64,000 bases of DNA from Streptosporangium sp. NBC_01756 (GCF_035917975.1 NZ_CP109130.1:4340001-4404000), one strand, 5' to 3'; shown: positions 40,025 through 48,212, counted from the first letter of the stretch. Notes: generated by a model not told the origin, from the letters alone. Program-made: numbers and translations.

Positions 40025-40998
40025 GGCTTCACCCTGTTGATACGTGCGAGAACGAGCAGCGGTCCCAGCGTGACGAAGAACAGCAGCAGTGACAGGGCCG
40101 AGGCGTAGCCGAGGTTGCCGCTGAAGCCCCGTGCGTACATCTGGATCAGCATGACGACCGAGGAGGAATCCCCACCGGCTCCGCCGGTGCCGTTCGTCAG
40201 GATGTACAGCTCGGAGAACACCCGCAGGGCGCCCACCGTGATGAGGACCGCGACGAGAAGCATCGTGTTGCGGACACCCGGCACCGTCACCGCCCAGAAC
40301 CGGCGCCACGCTCCGGCGCCGTCGACCGCGGCCGCCTCGTGGAGTTCGGGGGGCACACTGCCGAGAGCCGACAGGTAGATGACCATGTAGTAGCCGAGGC
40401 CCTTCCAGATCGTCAAAGTGATCGCGCTGAAGATCACCAGCCATCGGTCGGTCAGGAACGGTATCGAGTCGCTGATGAACCCGAGGTTCTTCGCCATCGA
40501 GTTGATCGCTCCGCTGTCGTCCAGCAGCCAGGTCCAGATGAGACCCACGACGACGGCCGACGCGACGACCGGCGTGTAGAAGACCGTCCTGAAGAACGTG
40601 ATGCCAGGCAGCTTCTTCTCCACGAGCAGCGCCAGGCCCAGCGGCAGCAGGAGCAGGACCGGCAGGCACACAGCCAGATAGACCACTGCGTTCAACAGCG
40701 CCGACGCGAGCTGGTCGTCGCCGAGCATCTGGCCGAAGTTCTCCAGGCCGGTGAACTCTCCGCCGGTCAGAAGCTTGGCGTCGGTGAAGGCGAGCACCAA
40801 CCCGTTCAGCGCGGGCCACAGGTTGAACACGAGGAGGAACACAATCGCCGGCAGGCACAGCAGCCACGGGGTGAACCAGGCGTGGGTGCGGACCGGTACG
40901 GCATCCGGCCGGTCGCCCGCAGGTGGCGGGTCGACCGAGGCCGGGCTGTGCGGCTTCGAGGACGGGTCCTGGCGAAGCGGTGTCTTGATCTTGGTCAT
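40021..40998 (-). CDS. Sugar ABC transporter permease (MalF/CUT1 type)
   Basis: A 325-residue protein with a Pro-rich cytoplasmic N terminus (about 40 residues) and six membrane segments. The EAA motif reads HEAAAVDGAGAWRRFWAVTV. Conserved pieces NLWPALNGLVLAFTD and FFRTVFYTPVVASAVVVGL are typical of MalF/UgpA-type subunits without the large periplasmic P2 loop. It lies 63 bp after the binding-protein gene and overlaps the second permease by 4 bp. Together they form the heterodimeric channel of the glycan-locus importer. Confidence 0.94.
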   Translation of the reverse strand: MTKIKTPLRQDPSSKPHSPASVDPPPAGDRPDAVPVRTHAWFTPWLLCLPAIVFLLVFNLWPALNGLVLAFTDAKLLTGGEFTGLENFGQMLGDDQLASALLNAVVYLAVCLPVLLLLPLGLALLVEKKLPGITFFRTVFYTPVVASAVVVGLIWTWLLDDSGAINSMAKNLGFISDSIPFLTDRWLVIFSAITLTIWKGLGYYMVIYLSALGSVPPELHEAAAVDGAGAWRRFWAVTVPGVRNTMLLVAVLITVGALRVFSELYILTNGTGGAGGDSSSVVMLIQMYARGFSGNLGYASALSLLLFFVTLGPLLVLARINRVKP

Positions 40999-41061
40999 CT
41001 GCGCTTTCCCGATCCGTGCACCGGGCCGGCTGGTGTCATCCGGCCCGGCACCGCCTTCGCC

Positions 41062-42342
41062 CTACTGCGCGAGCAGCTGGTTGCACTTGGCGACCGCGGA
41101 GTCGAGCGCCTCCTTTGACGTGACCCCCCCGGTCATGGCCGCCGCGATCTGCTGGTTGACGAACGTCGACATCGCCCCGGTGAGCTGCACCGGCTCCGGC
41201 ACCGTCGCCTGTGTCAGGGCCTTGAAGGCGATCACTCTGGCGTCACCCTCGGGAGTCCCGTCACCCTCGCCGAACGCGGCGTTCGCCTGCGACGCGGTGG
41301 TCGAGGGGAAGATGCCGGGGACCAGTTTCGCGAACGCCTCCTGGTTCGCCGCGTTGGTGAGGAACTGCGCCAGGGCCTTCGCGGTGGGAAGGTTCTTCGA
41401 GGACTTCGGGATCGACACGCCCTGTACGGAGAGCGGAGGCGTCCCGATGTAGGGCGAAGAGGTGATCTTCCCCTTGAGCGAGGGGTTGCTCTCCAGCACC
41501 GTGCCGATGAAGTTGCCGCCGGCGGTGGTCCACCCCACCGACCCCTTGGTGAACAACTGCGTGTTACCGAGGAAGTTGTCGGTGAGCACGTCCTTGGGCA
41601 GCAGCCCCTCCTTGTAGGCCTCGCGGTAGGTGTCGAGCAGCGTGACGGCCTCGTCCGAATTGAAGACGAACTCCGTCCCGGCCTCGTTGATGACGGGAAT
41701 GCCGGCCGCGGTGAGGGTGCCCACGTACGGCTTGCTGCTCATCAGGAACGACTTGCCGTCGGACTTCTCCTTGAGCGTACGGGCCTGGGTGACCAGCTCG
41801 TCGAGGGTCGTGGGCGGGCGCTTGGCGTCGAGGCCGCCGGCGGCCATCACGCCGGTGTTCCAGTAGTTCAGTTCCGTGGTGAGGTACCACGGGTAACCGT
41901 AGGTGCCCTTCTGGCCGTTGAACTGGAAGGCGGCCAGCGAGCCCGGGACATACGTCGCCTTGAGCGAGTCGTCGACCGAGTCGAGGTCGGCCAGGAGCCC
42001 CTCCTTCGCCAGCTGGTAGCTGAAGACGGGAGTGGTGTTGGTCACGTCCGGCAGCTCTCCCGCGCTCGCCTGAGCGAGGAGCTTCTCTTCGTAACCGTCA
42101 CCGGGCTGATCGAGCCAGGTGACGTCGGTCCCCGGGTACGTCTTCTCGAAGGCGGTGATGACGCCCTCGATGTAGTCGGAGAACTGGGACTTGAGGTTCC
42201 AGGTCTGCAGCGTCACCTTTCCGGTGACTTTGCCGCCGGCTTCCGGCTGACCGCCGTCGTCCGTTCCGGAGAGCCCGCAGGCGGACAACAGCACCGTACC
42301 CGCGAGGACGGCACCGGCTGCAATGGCCCCTCGTTTGATCAT
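41062..42342 (-). CDS. Extracellular sugar-binding lipoprotein of the ABC importer
   Basis: A 426-residue lipoprotein. The signal MIKRGAIAAGAVLAGTV ends in the lipobox LLSAC with the lipidated Cys at 22. A Gly/Asp-rich linker follows, then the two-lobed solute-binding fold (DVTWLDQPGDGYEEKLLAQ, YPWYLTTELNYWNTGVM, GSVGWTTAGGNFIG), family SBP type 1. The long, aromatic-rich cleft sequence suits an oligosaccharide ligand, though the ligand cannot be read. ATG at 42342 has GGGAGG eight bases upstream. It is the first gene of the operon, with a 72-base leader from the GGTATATACC operator. Confidence 0.93.
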   Translation of the reverse strand: MIKRGAIAAGAVLAGTVLLSACGLSGTDDGGQPEAGGKVTGKVTLQTWNLKSQFSDYIEGVITAFEKTYPGTDVTWLDQPGDGYEEKLLAQASAGELPDVTNTTPVFSYQLAKEGLLADLDSVDDSLKATYVPGSLAAFQFNGQKGTYGYPWYLTTELNYWNTGVMAAGGLDAKRPPTTLDELVTQARTLKEKSDGKSFLMSSKPYVGTLTAAGIPVINEAGTEFVFNSDEAVTLLDTYREAYKEGLLPKDVLTDNFLGNTQLFTKGSVGWTTAGGNFIGTVLESNPSLKGKITSSPYIGTPPLSVQGVSIPKSSKNLPTAKALAQFLTNAANQEAFAKLVPGIFPSTTASQANAAFGEGDGTPEGDARVIAFKALTQATVPEPVQLTGAMSTFVNQQIAAAMTGGVTSKEALDSAVAKCNQLLAQ

Positions 42343-42413
42343 CTTTTTGCCTCCCGCGTTCGGCCATCGTCACCGCAGGCCGTGACTAAGTGGTATGGCT
42401 TGGGAAGCTAATA

Positions 42414-42423
42414 GGTATATACC
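42414..42423. promoter_or_regulatory. GGTATATACC operator before the importer operon
   Basis: A perfect 10-bp palindrome; the surrounding AGGTATATACCATTTTG (42413-42429) matches the nanE site at 16 of 17 positions. It lies 71 bp upstream of the binding-protein start and is the predicted control point for importer, GHL10, GH36 and GH13 genes. Confidence 0.82.
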
Positions 42424-43006
42424 ATTTTGTCAAGACTGCTTCTCCTGACCCATCAGTCCCAATCTGACACATGCCGGGTGAGTCGCGCGCGGGGCATGGG
42501 CGTCACCGGCCCGGAAGCAGCCCGGTACGGCTCACCTGCCATTTCATGCCTTGGTGGGTCACGCGGGCAGGCTACCTGCCCGGCTGACCCGTCGGACGCA
42601 TGTAGCGATCCCGACGCTGGGATCGAGACGGCGAGTGGGGCGGCCGTTCACTCCGAGGGCTCACTGGTGTAGTCCTTTCCCGGCCATGGTGCGAGCGTGG
42701 GCGCGGGCCGCTGTGCCGCGGCGGTTTCGTCTCGCGGAACGCCGAAGCTCGACTAGATCCGGTCCGCGACCTGATCGGGTCGGCTGATCCGCGCGGGCCT
42801 GCCACCCGCGCACGGATCGCCGAACCGATCGGGTCGGCCGATTCACACGGGCCTGCCACCCGCGCACAGATCGCCGACCTGATCGAGCACACCCTTGGCG
42901 ACGCACACGCCCTGGACGGAGGACACCCGCCGGTCACCCCGGCCAGTGGCGCACGCCCGCAAGGGCTGGACGCCGAGACGAAAACCGCTGGACGGGTCAG
43001 AACAGC
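42424..43006. other. Intergenic region with 54-bp repeats, no intact gene
   Basis: Beyond the operator, 580 bp hold no convincing gene. A plus-strand frame across the repeats reads ARIADLIEHTLGDAHALDGG near its end, which might be the tail of a lost gene. The rest has no family character. Confidence 0.5.
42773..42890 (+). repeat. Two and a fraction tandem 54-bp units
   Basis: Units begin GATCGGGTCGGC at 42773 and 42827, with a partial third at 42881. The segment CGGGCCTGCCACCCGCGCAC is identical in both full copies. The repeat keeps an 18-residue period in the one open plus-strand frame. Confidence 0.75.
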
Positions 43007-43633
43007 TCAGTGTCGGGGGATGCCCAGAGTGACAAGCAGGTCTTCGTGAAGTTGGAACCACACGGTGTGGTAAGCCTCGAGGTTGTCCGTCACGTAGTCC
43101 GACGCGCCGGACCTGACGCGCGTGAGTGCGTAGGCGAGCCGGGTCTGATACCGCTGGAACCGGAGCATCGCTGCGAACAGATCTGCGCAGACGACGTCGG
43201 CACGCCGATGGAAGTCGGTGAGCAGGTCCAGGACCCGGGAGTCGTAGGCAGGATCGCTGTGGTCATTCGGTAGCGCGACACCGTCGACGGATCGCATCTG
43301 CCACGCCGTGCAGAGATCGAGCAGCTCCGGGTTGAGCACGAGAAAGTCGTCGTACGCCTCGGCCACTGCGGTTCGGGTGCCCGCTGTGTCCAGCTCGGCG
43401 GAGATCCGCTCGCTGTCCGCGGCGCGGCCGGCCTCGGTGAGACCCCACCCACCGAAGTCACCCGAAACATGGGTGACCAGGCCGGCCACCGCGAGATCGA
43501 TCAGCTCGGATTCGACATCGGGCGCAGGCAGCCCCGTCGCTTCGGACACGCGGGCGAGACCGGCGAATCCGATACAGCGAAGCGAGTGGAGCACCAACAA
43601 GTCAGCACTGGTCGAATGGGGCAGGCTCGGCAC
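43007..43633 (-). CDS. Winged-helix regulator of the dikinase-like gene (inferred)
   Basis: A 208-residue protein. The N-terminal 75 residues look like a winged helix (LLVLHSLRCIGFAGLARV, DVESELIDLAVAGLVTHV, GGWGLTEAGRAAD). The rest is helical and acidic with no known ligand domain (DFLVLNPELLDLCTAWQMR, LLTDFHRRADVVCADLFAAM). It may sense a small molecule or protein. The start is ATG at 43633, only 17 bp from the start of the divergent PPDK-like gene, so control must act across a very small shared region. I know similar divergent pairs exist in actinobacteria but not their function. Confidence 0.7.
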   Translation of the reverse strand: MPSLPHSTSADLLVLHSLRCIGFAGLARVSEATGLPAPDVESELIDLAVAGLVTHVSGDFGGWGLTEAGRAADSERISAELDTAGTRTAVAEAYDDFLVLNPELLDLCTAWQMRSVDGVALPNDHSDPAYDSRVLDLLTDFHRRADVVCADLFAAMLRFQRYQTRLAYALTRVRSGASDYVTDNLEAYHTVWFQLHEDLLVTLGIPRH

Positions 43634-43650
43634 GTCGATAGGCTACACCG

Positions 43651-45282
43651 ATGGCCTGGATCCACCCGCTCTCGGCGGAGGCCGAGGAAACCGCGAGCGT
43701 CCTTGGCGGCAAGGGGTACGGCCTCGCCGTACTGCGACGGCTTGGCGTTCCGGTGCCCCCGGGGTTCGTCATCGGCACCGGGGCATGTCGCGCTTTTCTC
43801 CGTGACGGACGGCTCCCCGAGGGCCTCGATGCCGAGCTGGCGGCTGCCGTCTCCGATCTCGAAGCCGCCACCCGGCGGCGCCTCGGCGGGCCCGAGCGAC
43901 CACTGGTGGTGTCGGTTCGCTCAGGCGGCAGCGTGTCGATGCCCGGCATGATGAACACCGTCCTCAACCTTGGCCTCACCGCTGAGACCACGGCAGGGCT
44001 GGCGGCTGAGACAGGTGATCCGCGGTTCGCGCTCGACTCGCGCCTGCGGTTCTTGACCAGCTTCGCCTCGGCGGTCTTCGGCCTCGAGCCGGAGAGCCTG
44101 GAAGCCGTCGCGCGTGAGGTGGCCGAACACGGCGCCGGCAGCGAGGAGACACGCCTTGCCGATGCGATTCGCGGCATTGAGACCCTCATCCGCGAACGGG
44201 CCGGCGGGCCCGTCCCGGACGACGCGATGAGGCAGTTGGAGCCGGCCGTCAGAGCCGTGTTCTCGTCCTGGGACACGCCGCGCGCCAAGACCTACCGCGA
44301 ACTGCACGACATCCCGCACGAACTCGGCACAGCCGTCATCGTGCAGGCCATGGTCTTCGGGAACCGCGGCAACCACAGTGGCACCGGTGTCGCGTTCAGT
44401 CGCAATCCCAACACCGGTGAGCGCGTTCCGTTCGGTGAAGTCCTGTTCGGTCGCCAAGGCGAGGACGTCGTCTCCGGGAGATCGACGACTCGGCCGCTGC
44501 CCGAACTGTCCGAACGAGAGCCGGCAGTGTGGGCCGGCCTGCTGGAGGCCATGAATCGCATCGAGGAGCACTACCGCGACGCATGCCACGTGGAGTTCAC
44601 CTTCGAGGCAGGTGCGCTGTGGATTCTGCAGGTACGGCCCGGCGGCCTCGTCGGACGCGCTGCCGTCCGTGTCGCGGTCGACCTGGCCGATGAGGGCGTC
44701 ATCAGCCGCCGCGAGGCACTGCTCCGGGTCTCGCCGCAGCATCTCCAACACACTCGTACGCCCCGGATAGCGACAGTCGGCGCGGTCGACCTCCTCACCC
44801 GAGGGCTGGGCGCCTGTCCGGGTGTCGCGGTCGGCAGGGTGGCGACCACCGCCGACAGTGCGGCGCGGATGGCTGCCGATGGTCCGGTCATCCTGGTGCG
44901 TCCACACACCTCCCCGCTCGACATGCACGGCCTGGCCGCCGCCGTGGGAGTCGTCACCGCCCGGGGCGGGCCGACCAGCCACGCCGCCGTCGTCGCGCGA
45001 GCAATGGGCAAACCCGCCGTCGTGGGAGCCGCGGACCTCACGGTCGACATCGCCGCCGCCTGCGTGCGAGCCGGTGGACGCACCTTCCCGGAAGGCACAC
45101 TCATCACCATCGACGGGACGGGTGGAGAGGTCTTCGTCGGCGGCCTCCGCATCGTTACCGCCGCGACCGACTCCCACCTGCGCCGCCTGCTCGAATGGGC
45201 TGATGAGGTCTCCGGCGGTGACTCGGGCCGCAACGAGGTGGAACGCCTCGTTGCGGCCCACGCGGTCCTTCGGAACACCTAG
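43651..45282 (+). CDS. Shortened PPDK-like protein: ATP-grasp plus phospho-His domain, no PEP barrel
   Basis: A 543-residue protein. Residues 1 to about 340 are the PPDK/PEP-synthase ATP-grasp half (GGKGYGLAVLRRLGVPVPPG, SGGSVSMPGMMNTVLNLGL, GNHSGTGVAFSRNPNTGE, ILQVRPGG). Residues about 385-510 are the swivelling domain with the phospho-His in GGPTSHAAVVARAMGKPAV. The C-terminal PEP/pyruvate-binding barrel of true PPDK (about 870 residues in total) is missing, with the frame ending normally and no remnant after it. It can in principle phosphorylate its own His from ATP; the acceptor is unknown. Antibiotic phosphotransferase relatives (Rph) place the domains differently. Confidence 0.85.
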   Translation: MAWIHPLSAEAEETASVLGGKGYGLAVLRRLGVPVPPGFVIGTGACRAFLRDGRLPEGLDAELAAAVSDLEAATRRRLGGPERPLVVSVRSGGSVSMPGMMNTVLNLGLTAETTAGLAAETGDPRFALDSRLRFLTSFASAVFGLEPESLEAVAREVAEHGAGSEETRLADAIRGIETLIRERAGGPVPDDAMRQLEPAVRAVFSSWDTPRAKTYRELHDIPHELGTAVIVQAMVFGNRGNHSGTGVAFSRNPNTGERVPFGEVLFGRQGEDVVSGRSTTRPLPELSEREPAVWAGLLEAMNRIEEHYRDACHVEFTFEAGALWILQVRPGGLVGRAAVRVAVDLADEGVISRREALLRVSPQHLQHTRTPRIATVGAVDLLTRGLGACPGVAVGRVATTADSAARMAADGPVILVRPHTSPLDMHGLAAAVGVVTARGGPTSHAAVVARAMGKPAVVGAADLTVDIAAACVRAGGRTFPEGTLITIDGTGGEVFVGGLRIVTAATDSHLRRLLEWADEVSGGDSGRNEVERLVAAHAVLRNT

Positions 45283-45341
45283 TGCTTCCGGTCCTCGACA
45301 TCCGGCGCGGCACCTGCCCGGGCTGCGACGCGGGGCTCTGG

Positions 45342-45917
45342 TCAGGTCGAGAAGCGTCTGATCAGTGCCGCCAGTCGCCGATCGTGGTCCTCGGGCCGGA
45401 GCCGGCCGCTGCGCATGAGGGCGAGGAGCCCGTGCAGCCCGCTCCAGAAGGTCTCGACGAGTATCTCCAGGTTGTCGTCGGCGCCGGCGAACGGGCGGAC
45501 GGTCTCGCGTAGCTCGGCGAAGGCCTCCTGCAGGGCGGGTGGTGCTTGGGGGGTGGCGAACGGCAGGTCGACGATGTGGGTGAACATCACGTCATACAGG
45601 GCGGGCCGTTGCTTGGCGAACGCCGCGTACGCCGCGCCGACGGCGGCGATGGCCTGCTGCGGGTCGTTCGCCGATGTGCGGACCGTGTGCAGTTCGGCGG
45701 CGAGTTCGGCGCAGCCTTCCACGGCGACCGCGGCCATGATGGCGTCTTTGCCTTTGAAATGGCTGTAGAGGACGGGCTGGCTGTATTCGATCTCTTCGGC
45801 GAGTCGCCGGGTGGTCACCGCGTCCCAGCCTTCTGCTTCGGCCAGTTCCCGGGCGGTTGTGACGATCAGCCGCCCTCGCTCTGCTCGCTCGCGCTCTCGG
45901 CGCTCCTGGATCGACAT
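45342..45917 (-). CDS. TetR-family transcriptional repressor
   Basis: A 191-residue protein. The helix-turn-helix is TTRRLAEEIEYSQPVLYSHF with GKDAIMAAVA after it; the C-terminal part has the TetR_C fold (LHTVRTSANDPQQAIAAVG, LVETFWSGLHGLLALM). ATG at 45917 is chosen; GTG at 45923 is two codons upstream. It is divergent from a DUF4267 membrane protein, and two matching TAGC-x3-GCTA palindromes lie between. It probably represses that gene and itself. The ligand is unknown. Confidence 0.9.
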   Translation of the reverse strand: MSIQERRERERAERGRLIVTTARELAEAEGWDAVTTRRLAEEIEYSQPVLYSHFKGKDAIMAAVAVEGCAELAAELHTVRTSANDPQQAIAAVGAAYAAFAKQRPALYDVMFTHIVDLPFATPQAPPALQEAFAELRETVRPFAGADDNLEILVETFWSGLHGLLALMRSGRLRPEDHDRRLAALIRRFST

Positions 45918-45928
45918 GACCACGATTC

Positions 45929-45989
45929 TAGCATCGCTAGCCTTTCTGCTGAGGGTATGTTAGTTTTGCTCTCGAATCTAGCGCTGCTA
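45929..45989. promoter_or_regulatory. Two TetR operator palindromes
   Basis: TAGC-ATC-GCTA (45929-45939) and TAGC-GCT-GCTA (45979-45989) sit next to the TetR start and the DUF4267 start respectively. Both are perfect 4-3-4 repeats. Each gene thus has its own copy. Confidence 0.65.
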
Positions 45990-46005
45990 ACAAACGGAGA
46001 CGACC

Positions 46006-46377
46006 ATGCTCACCCCCATCGCCTATGGTCTGGCCATCGTGCTCAACCTCTTCATCGTCTTCATCGGCCTCCGCTTCCTCCTCGTGCCCCACTCCGCAGC
46101 CGCCGGCTATGGTGTCCCGGCCAAAAAAGACGGAGACGCCGCTTATCTGACCATCAAAGGCCTGCGCGACCTCAGCTACGGCATCCTCGGCCTCGCCCTG
46201 CTCGCCTTCGCCGGCGCCCGCGCCGAAGCCTGGTTCATGCTGGTCGTCGCGCTCGTCCCCCTGGGCGACACCCTCATCGTCCTGCGCCACGGCGGCACCA
46301 GAGCGGTCGCCTTCGGCATCCACTTCGCCACCGCCGTGGTCGTCCTCGTCAACGCCGCCCTCCTCTTCGCCATCTGA
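46006..46377 (+). CDS. DUF4267-family membrane protein
   Basis: A 123-residue protein with four membrane segments: PIAYGLAIVLNLFIVFIGL, LSYGILGLALLAFAG, AWFMLVVALVPLGDTLIVL and AVAFGIHFATAVVVLVNAAL. The loop VPHSAAAGYGVPAKKDGDA and KGLRD before the second segment are typical of DUF4267. These proteins are usually paired with a TetR regulator, as here. Function is not established. ATG at 46006 has CGGAGA upstream. Confidence 0.85.
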   Translation: MLTPIAYGLAIVLNLFIVFIGLRFLLVPHSAAAGYGVPAKKDGDAAYLTIKGLRDLSYGILGLALLAFAGARAEAWFMLVVALVPLGDTLIVLRHGGTRAVAFGIHFATAVVVLVNAALLFAI

Positions 46378-46510
46378 AAGTCAGAGATGGCCTCCGCACC
46401 GGACACCGACCCCAGCAGGACCGGGACCTGTCGGAAAGACGGAGAGATCCGAGGGAGTGGAAGGCCCCTGGAGGCCCTCCACGATCAAGCAGCCCCGTCC
46501 GGGTGCGAGG

Positions 46511-47584
46511 TCAGCCGGGAAGCTCGTGAAGCCCGGCCGGGACGGCGGACACGGGCGGGTCAAGGAACGGCCGGCTGGGCAGTTCCCGGCGCAGTACCGG
46601 TGCGATGTCGCTCTGGAACAGCTCCAGTGTGGTGAGGTAGTCCTTCCTGGACAGGACCTCGCCGTCCACGTGGATGTGCAGGAGTTCGTGGCCGAACTGC
46701 TCGTGGTACCGGTGCACCTTCTCGATGATCTGCTGTGGGCTGCCGATCAGTGCCGAACTGCGCTCGACGAAGTCCTCCAGGGTGTCGAAGGGCAGGCTCT
46801 GGCCGTGGCCGTACCGCTGGATGACGGCCATCCGGGCCTCGAAGACCGGGCGGTATCTCTCGATCGCCTCCTGCGAGGTGCGCGCCCCGAAGTAGCCCGC
46901 CGTACCGGCGCCGACCAGGGCGTCCTGCGGCTCGTGACCGTGGAACGCCCATCTCCGCCGGTAGTGACGGACCAGCGCGGCGTACTGCTCGATGGTGTTC
47001 GCACCGTTGGCCGAGAACAGCGGATCACCGTGTCGCGCGGCCAGTTCGACCGAGTCCTTGCTGGTCGCGCTGCCGTGCCAGACCCGGATGGGTCGTTGCA
47101 GCGGCCGCGGCAGCGCCTCCGCCTCATGGAGCGGGGGGCGGAAGCGGCCCTGCCAGGTGACCTGGTCCTGCTGCCACAGCAGCCGGAACAGCTCGTAGTT
47201 CTCCCGGTGCCGTTCCCACTGGTCCTCCGTCGTGACGTTGAACAGCCGTGCCTGCACCGCGCCGTTGCCCTTGCCGATGATCAGGTCGAGCCGGCCGCCG
47301 GAGAGGTGGTCCAGGGTCGAGTAGTCCTCGAACGCGCGCACCGGATCATGCAGGCTCAGCACGGTCACCGCGGTGAACAGCCGAATCTTCGAGGTGTGTG
47401 CCGCGATGTGGCTCAGGATGATCGCCGGGGAGGATTCCTCGTACGGACGCTCGTGCCGCTCGCCGACACCGTAGGCGTCGAAGCCCAGCTGCTCGACGAG
47501 TACGGCGTTCTCCACCAGCTCGCGCAGCCGGTGGGTGGTCGGCTTGTGCCGGCCGGAGACATGCGGCAGGACGAGGAATTTCAC
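46511..47584 (-). CDS. LLM-class flavin-dependent oxidoreductase (luciferase-like)
   Basis: A 357-residue TIM-barrel flavoenzyme. Family marks are KFLVLPHVSGRHKP, ENAVLVEQLGFDAYGVGERH, AAHTSKIRLFTAVTVLS, DHLSGGRLDLIIGKG and the late VWHGSATSKDSVELAARHG. It uses reduced FMN delivered by a partner reductase, and the next gene upstream encodes one. GTG at 47584 overlaps the reductase stop as GTGA. The substrate is unknown; oxygenation of a small organic or sulfur compound is likely. The operon is divergent from a MarR repressor. Confidence 0.9.
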   Translation of the reverse strand: MKFLVLPHVSGRHKPTTHRLRELVENAVLVEQLGFDAYGVGERHERPYEESSPAIILSHIAAHTSKIRLFTAVTVLSLHDPVRAFEDYSTLDHLSGGRLDLIIGKGNGAVQARLFNVTTEDQWERHRENYELFRLLWQQDQVTWQGRFRPPLHEAEALPRPLQRPIRVWHGSATSKDSVELAARHGDPLFSANGANTIEQYAALVRHYRRRWAFHGHEPQDALVGAGTAGYFGARTSQEAIERYRPVFEARMAVIQRYGHGQSLPFDTLEDFVERSSALIGSPQQIIEKVHRYHEQFGHELLHIHVDGEVLSRKDYLTTLELFQSDIAPVLRRELPSRPFLDPPVSAVPAGLHELPG

Positions 47585-48144
47585 CGCGATGCCCGGACCG
47601 TGCGCAACGCCGTACTCCACTTGACGACCTGGTCGAGCAGCGTGGTGAGGGTGCCCTCCTGGCGGGGGGTGGGGGCGAGCACGGAGTAGTCCACGAAATC
47701 GGTGAACAGGCTCAGTTCGACCTGCGTCCGGACGTCGGCGAGCTGCAGCTCACCGGCGACCTGGCGGAGTTGCTCGACCGCGCGCACCCCACCGGAACCC
47801 CCGTAGGAGACGAAGCCGACCGCCTTGTCGTTCCACTCGGCGTAGACGAAGTCCAGGGCGTTCTTGAGCGCGGCCGGAACGGCGTGGTTGTACTCGGGTG
47901 TCACGAGAACGTACCCGTCGAATTCGGCTACCTTCCGAGCCCACGTCCGGGTGTGCTGGTGCGCGTACTGGCCCGCCGACGGGGGGATCGCCTCGTCGAA
48001 GTGCGGCAGTCCGTAGTCGGCGATGTCGACCAGCTCGAAGTCCGCGTCACCGCGCTTCTGGGCGATTTCGTGGACCCAGTGGGCGACCGGTTCCGCGAGC
48101 CGGCCGGGACGCGTGCTGCCGATGACAATGCCGATCTTGAGCAT
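47581..48144 (-). CDS. NADPH-dependent FMN reductase
   Basis: A 187-residue flavodoxin-fold reductase. The phosphate loop is GIVIGSTRPGRLAEPVA (about 4-20), followed by the flavin-binding PEYNHAVPAALKNALDFVY and YGGSGGVRAVEQL. It supplies reduced FMN to the luciferase-like enzyme encoded next. ATG at 48144 is chosen because it begins the first strand; an open frame upstream crosses a MarR operator. It is the first gene of the pair under the palindrome at 48164-48179. Confidence 0.92.
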   Translation of the reverse strand: MLKIGIVIGSTRPGRLAEPVAHWVHEIAQKRGDADFELVDIADYGLPHFDEAIPPSAGQYAHQHTRTWARKVAEFDGYVLVTPEYNHAVPAALKNALDFVYAEWNDKAVGFVSYGGSGGVRAVEQLRQVAGELQLADVRTQVELSLFTDFVDYSVLAPTPRQEGTLTTLLDQVVKWSTALRTVRASR

Positions 48145-48163
48145 GATGTCTGCTTTCCGTTCG

Positions 48164-48212
48164 AGTTGATGTATCAACTGGATCGTAGGCAGCGTGAGTT
48201 TATACGTCAACT
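48164..48212. promoter_or_regulatory. MarR operators between the flavin operon and marR
   Basis: AGTTGAT-GT-ATCAACT (48164-48179) is a perfect 7-2-7 palindrome. AGTTTATACGTCAACT (48197-48212) is a weaker copy with AGTT...AACT ends. They lie between the starts at 48144 (-) and 48231 (+). Confidence 0.75.

Noticed and set aside
25292-42423. Secondary-metabolite biosynthetic cluster
   Set aside because: There is no PKS, NRPS, terpene or RiPP core gene; the content is sugar uptake and breakdown.
43651-45282. Complete pyruvate phosphate dikinase
   Set aside because: At 543 residues it lacks the C-terminal PEP/pyruvate barrel, and no remnant follows the stop.
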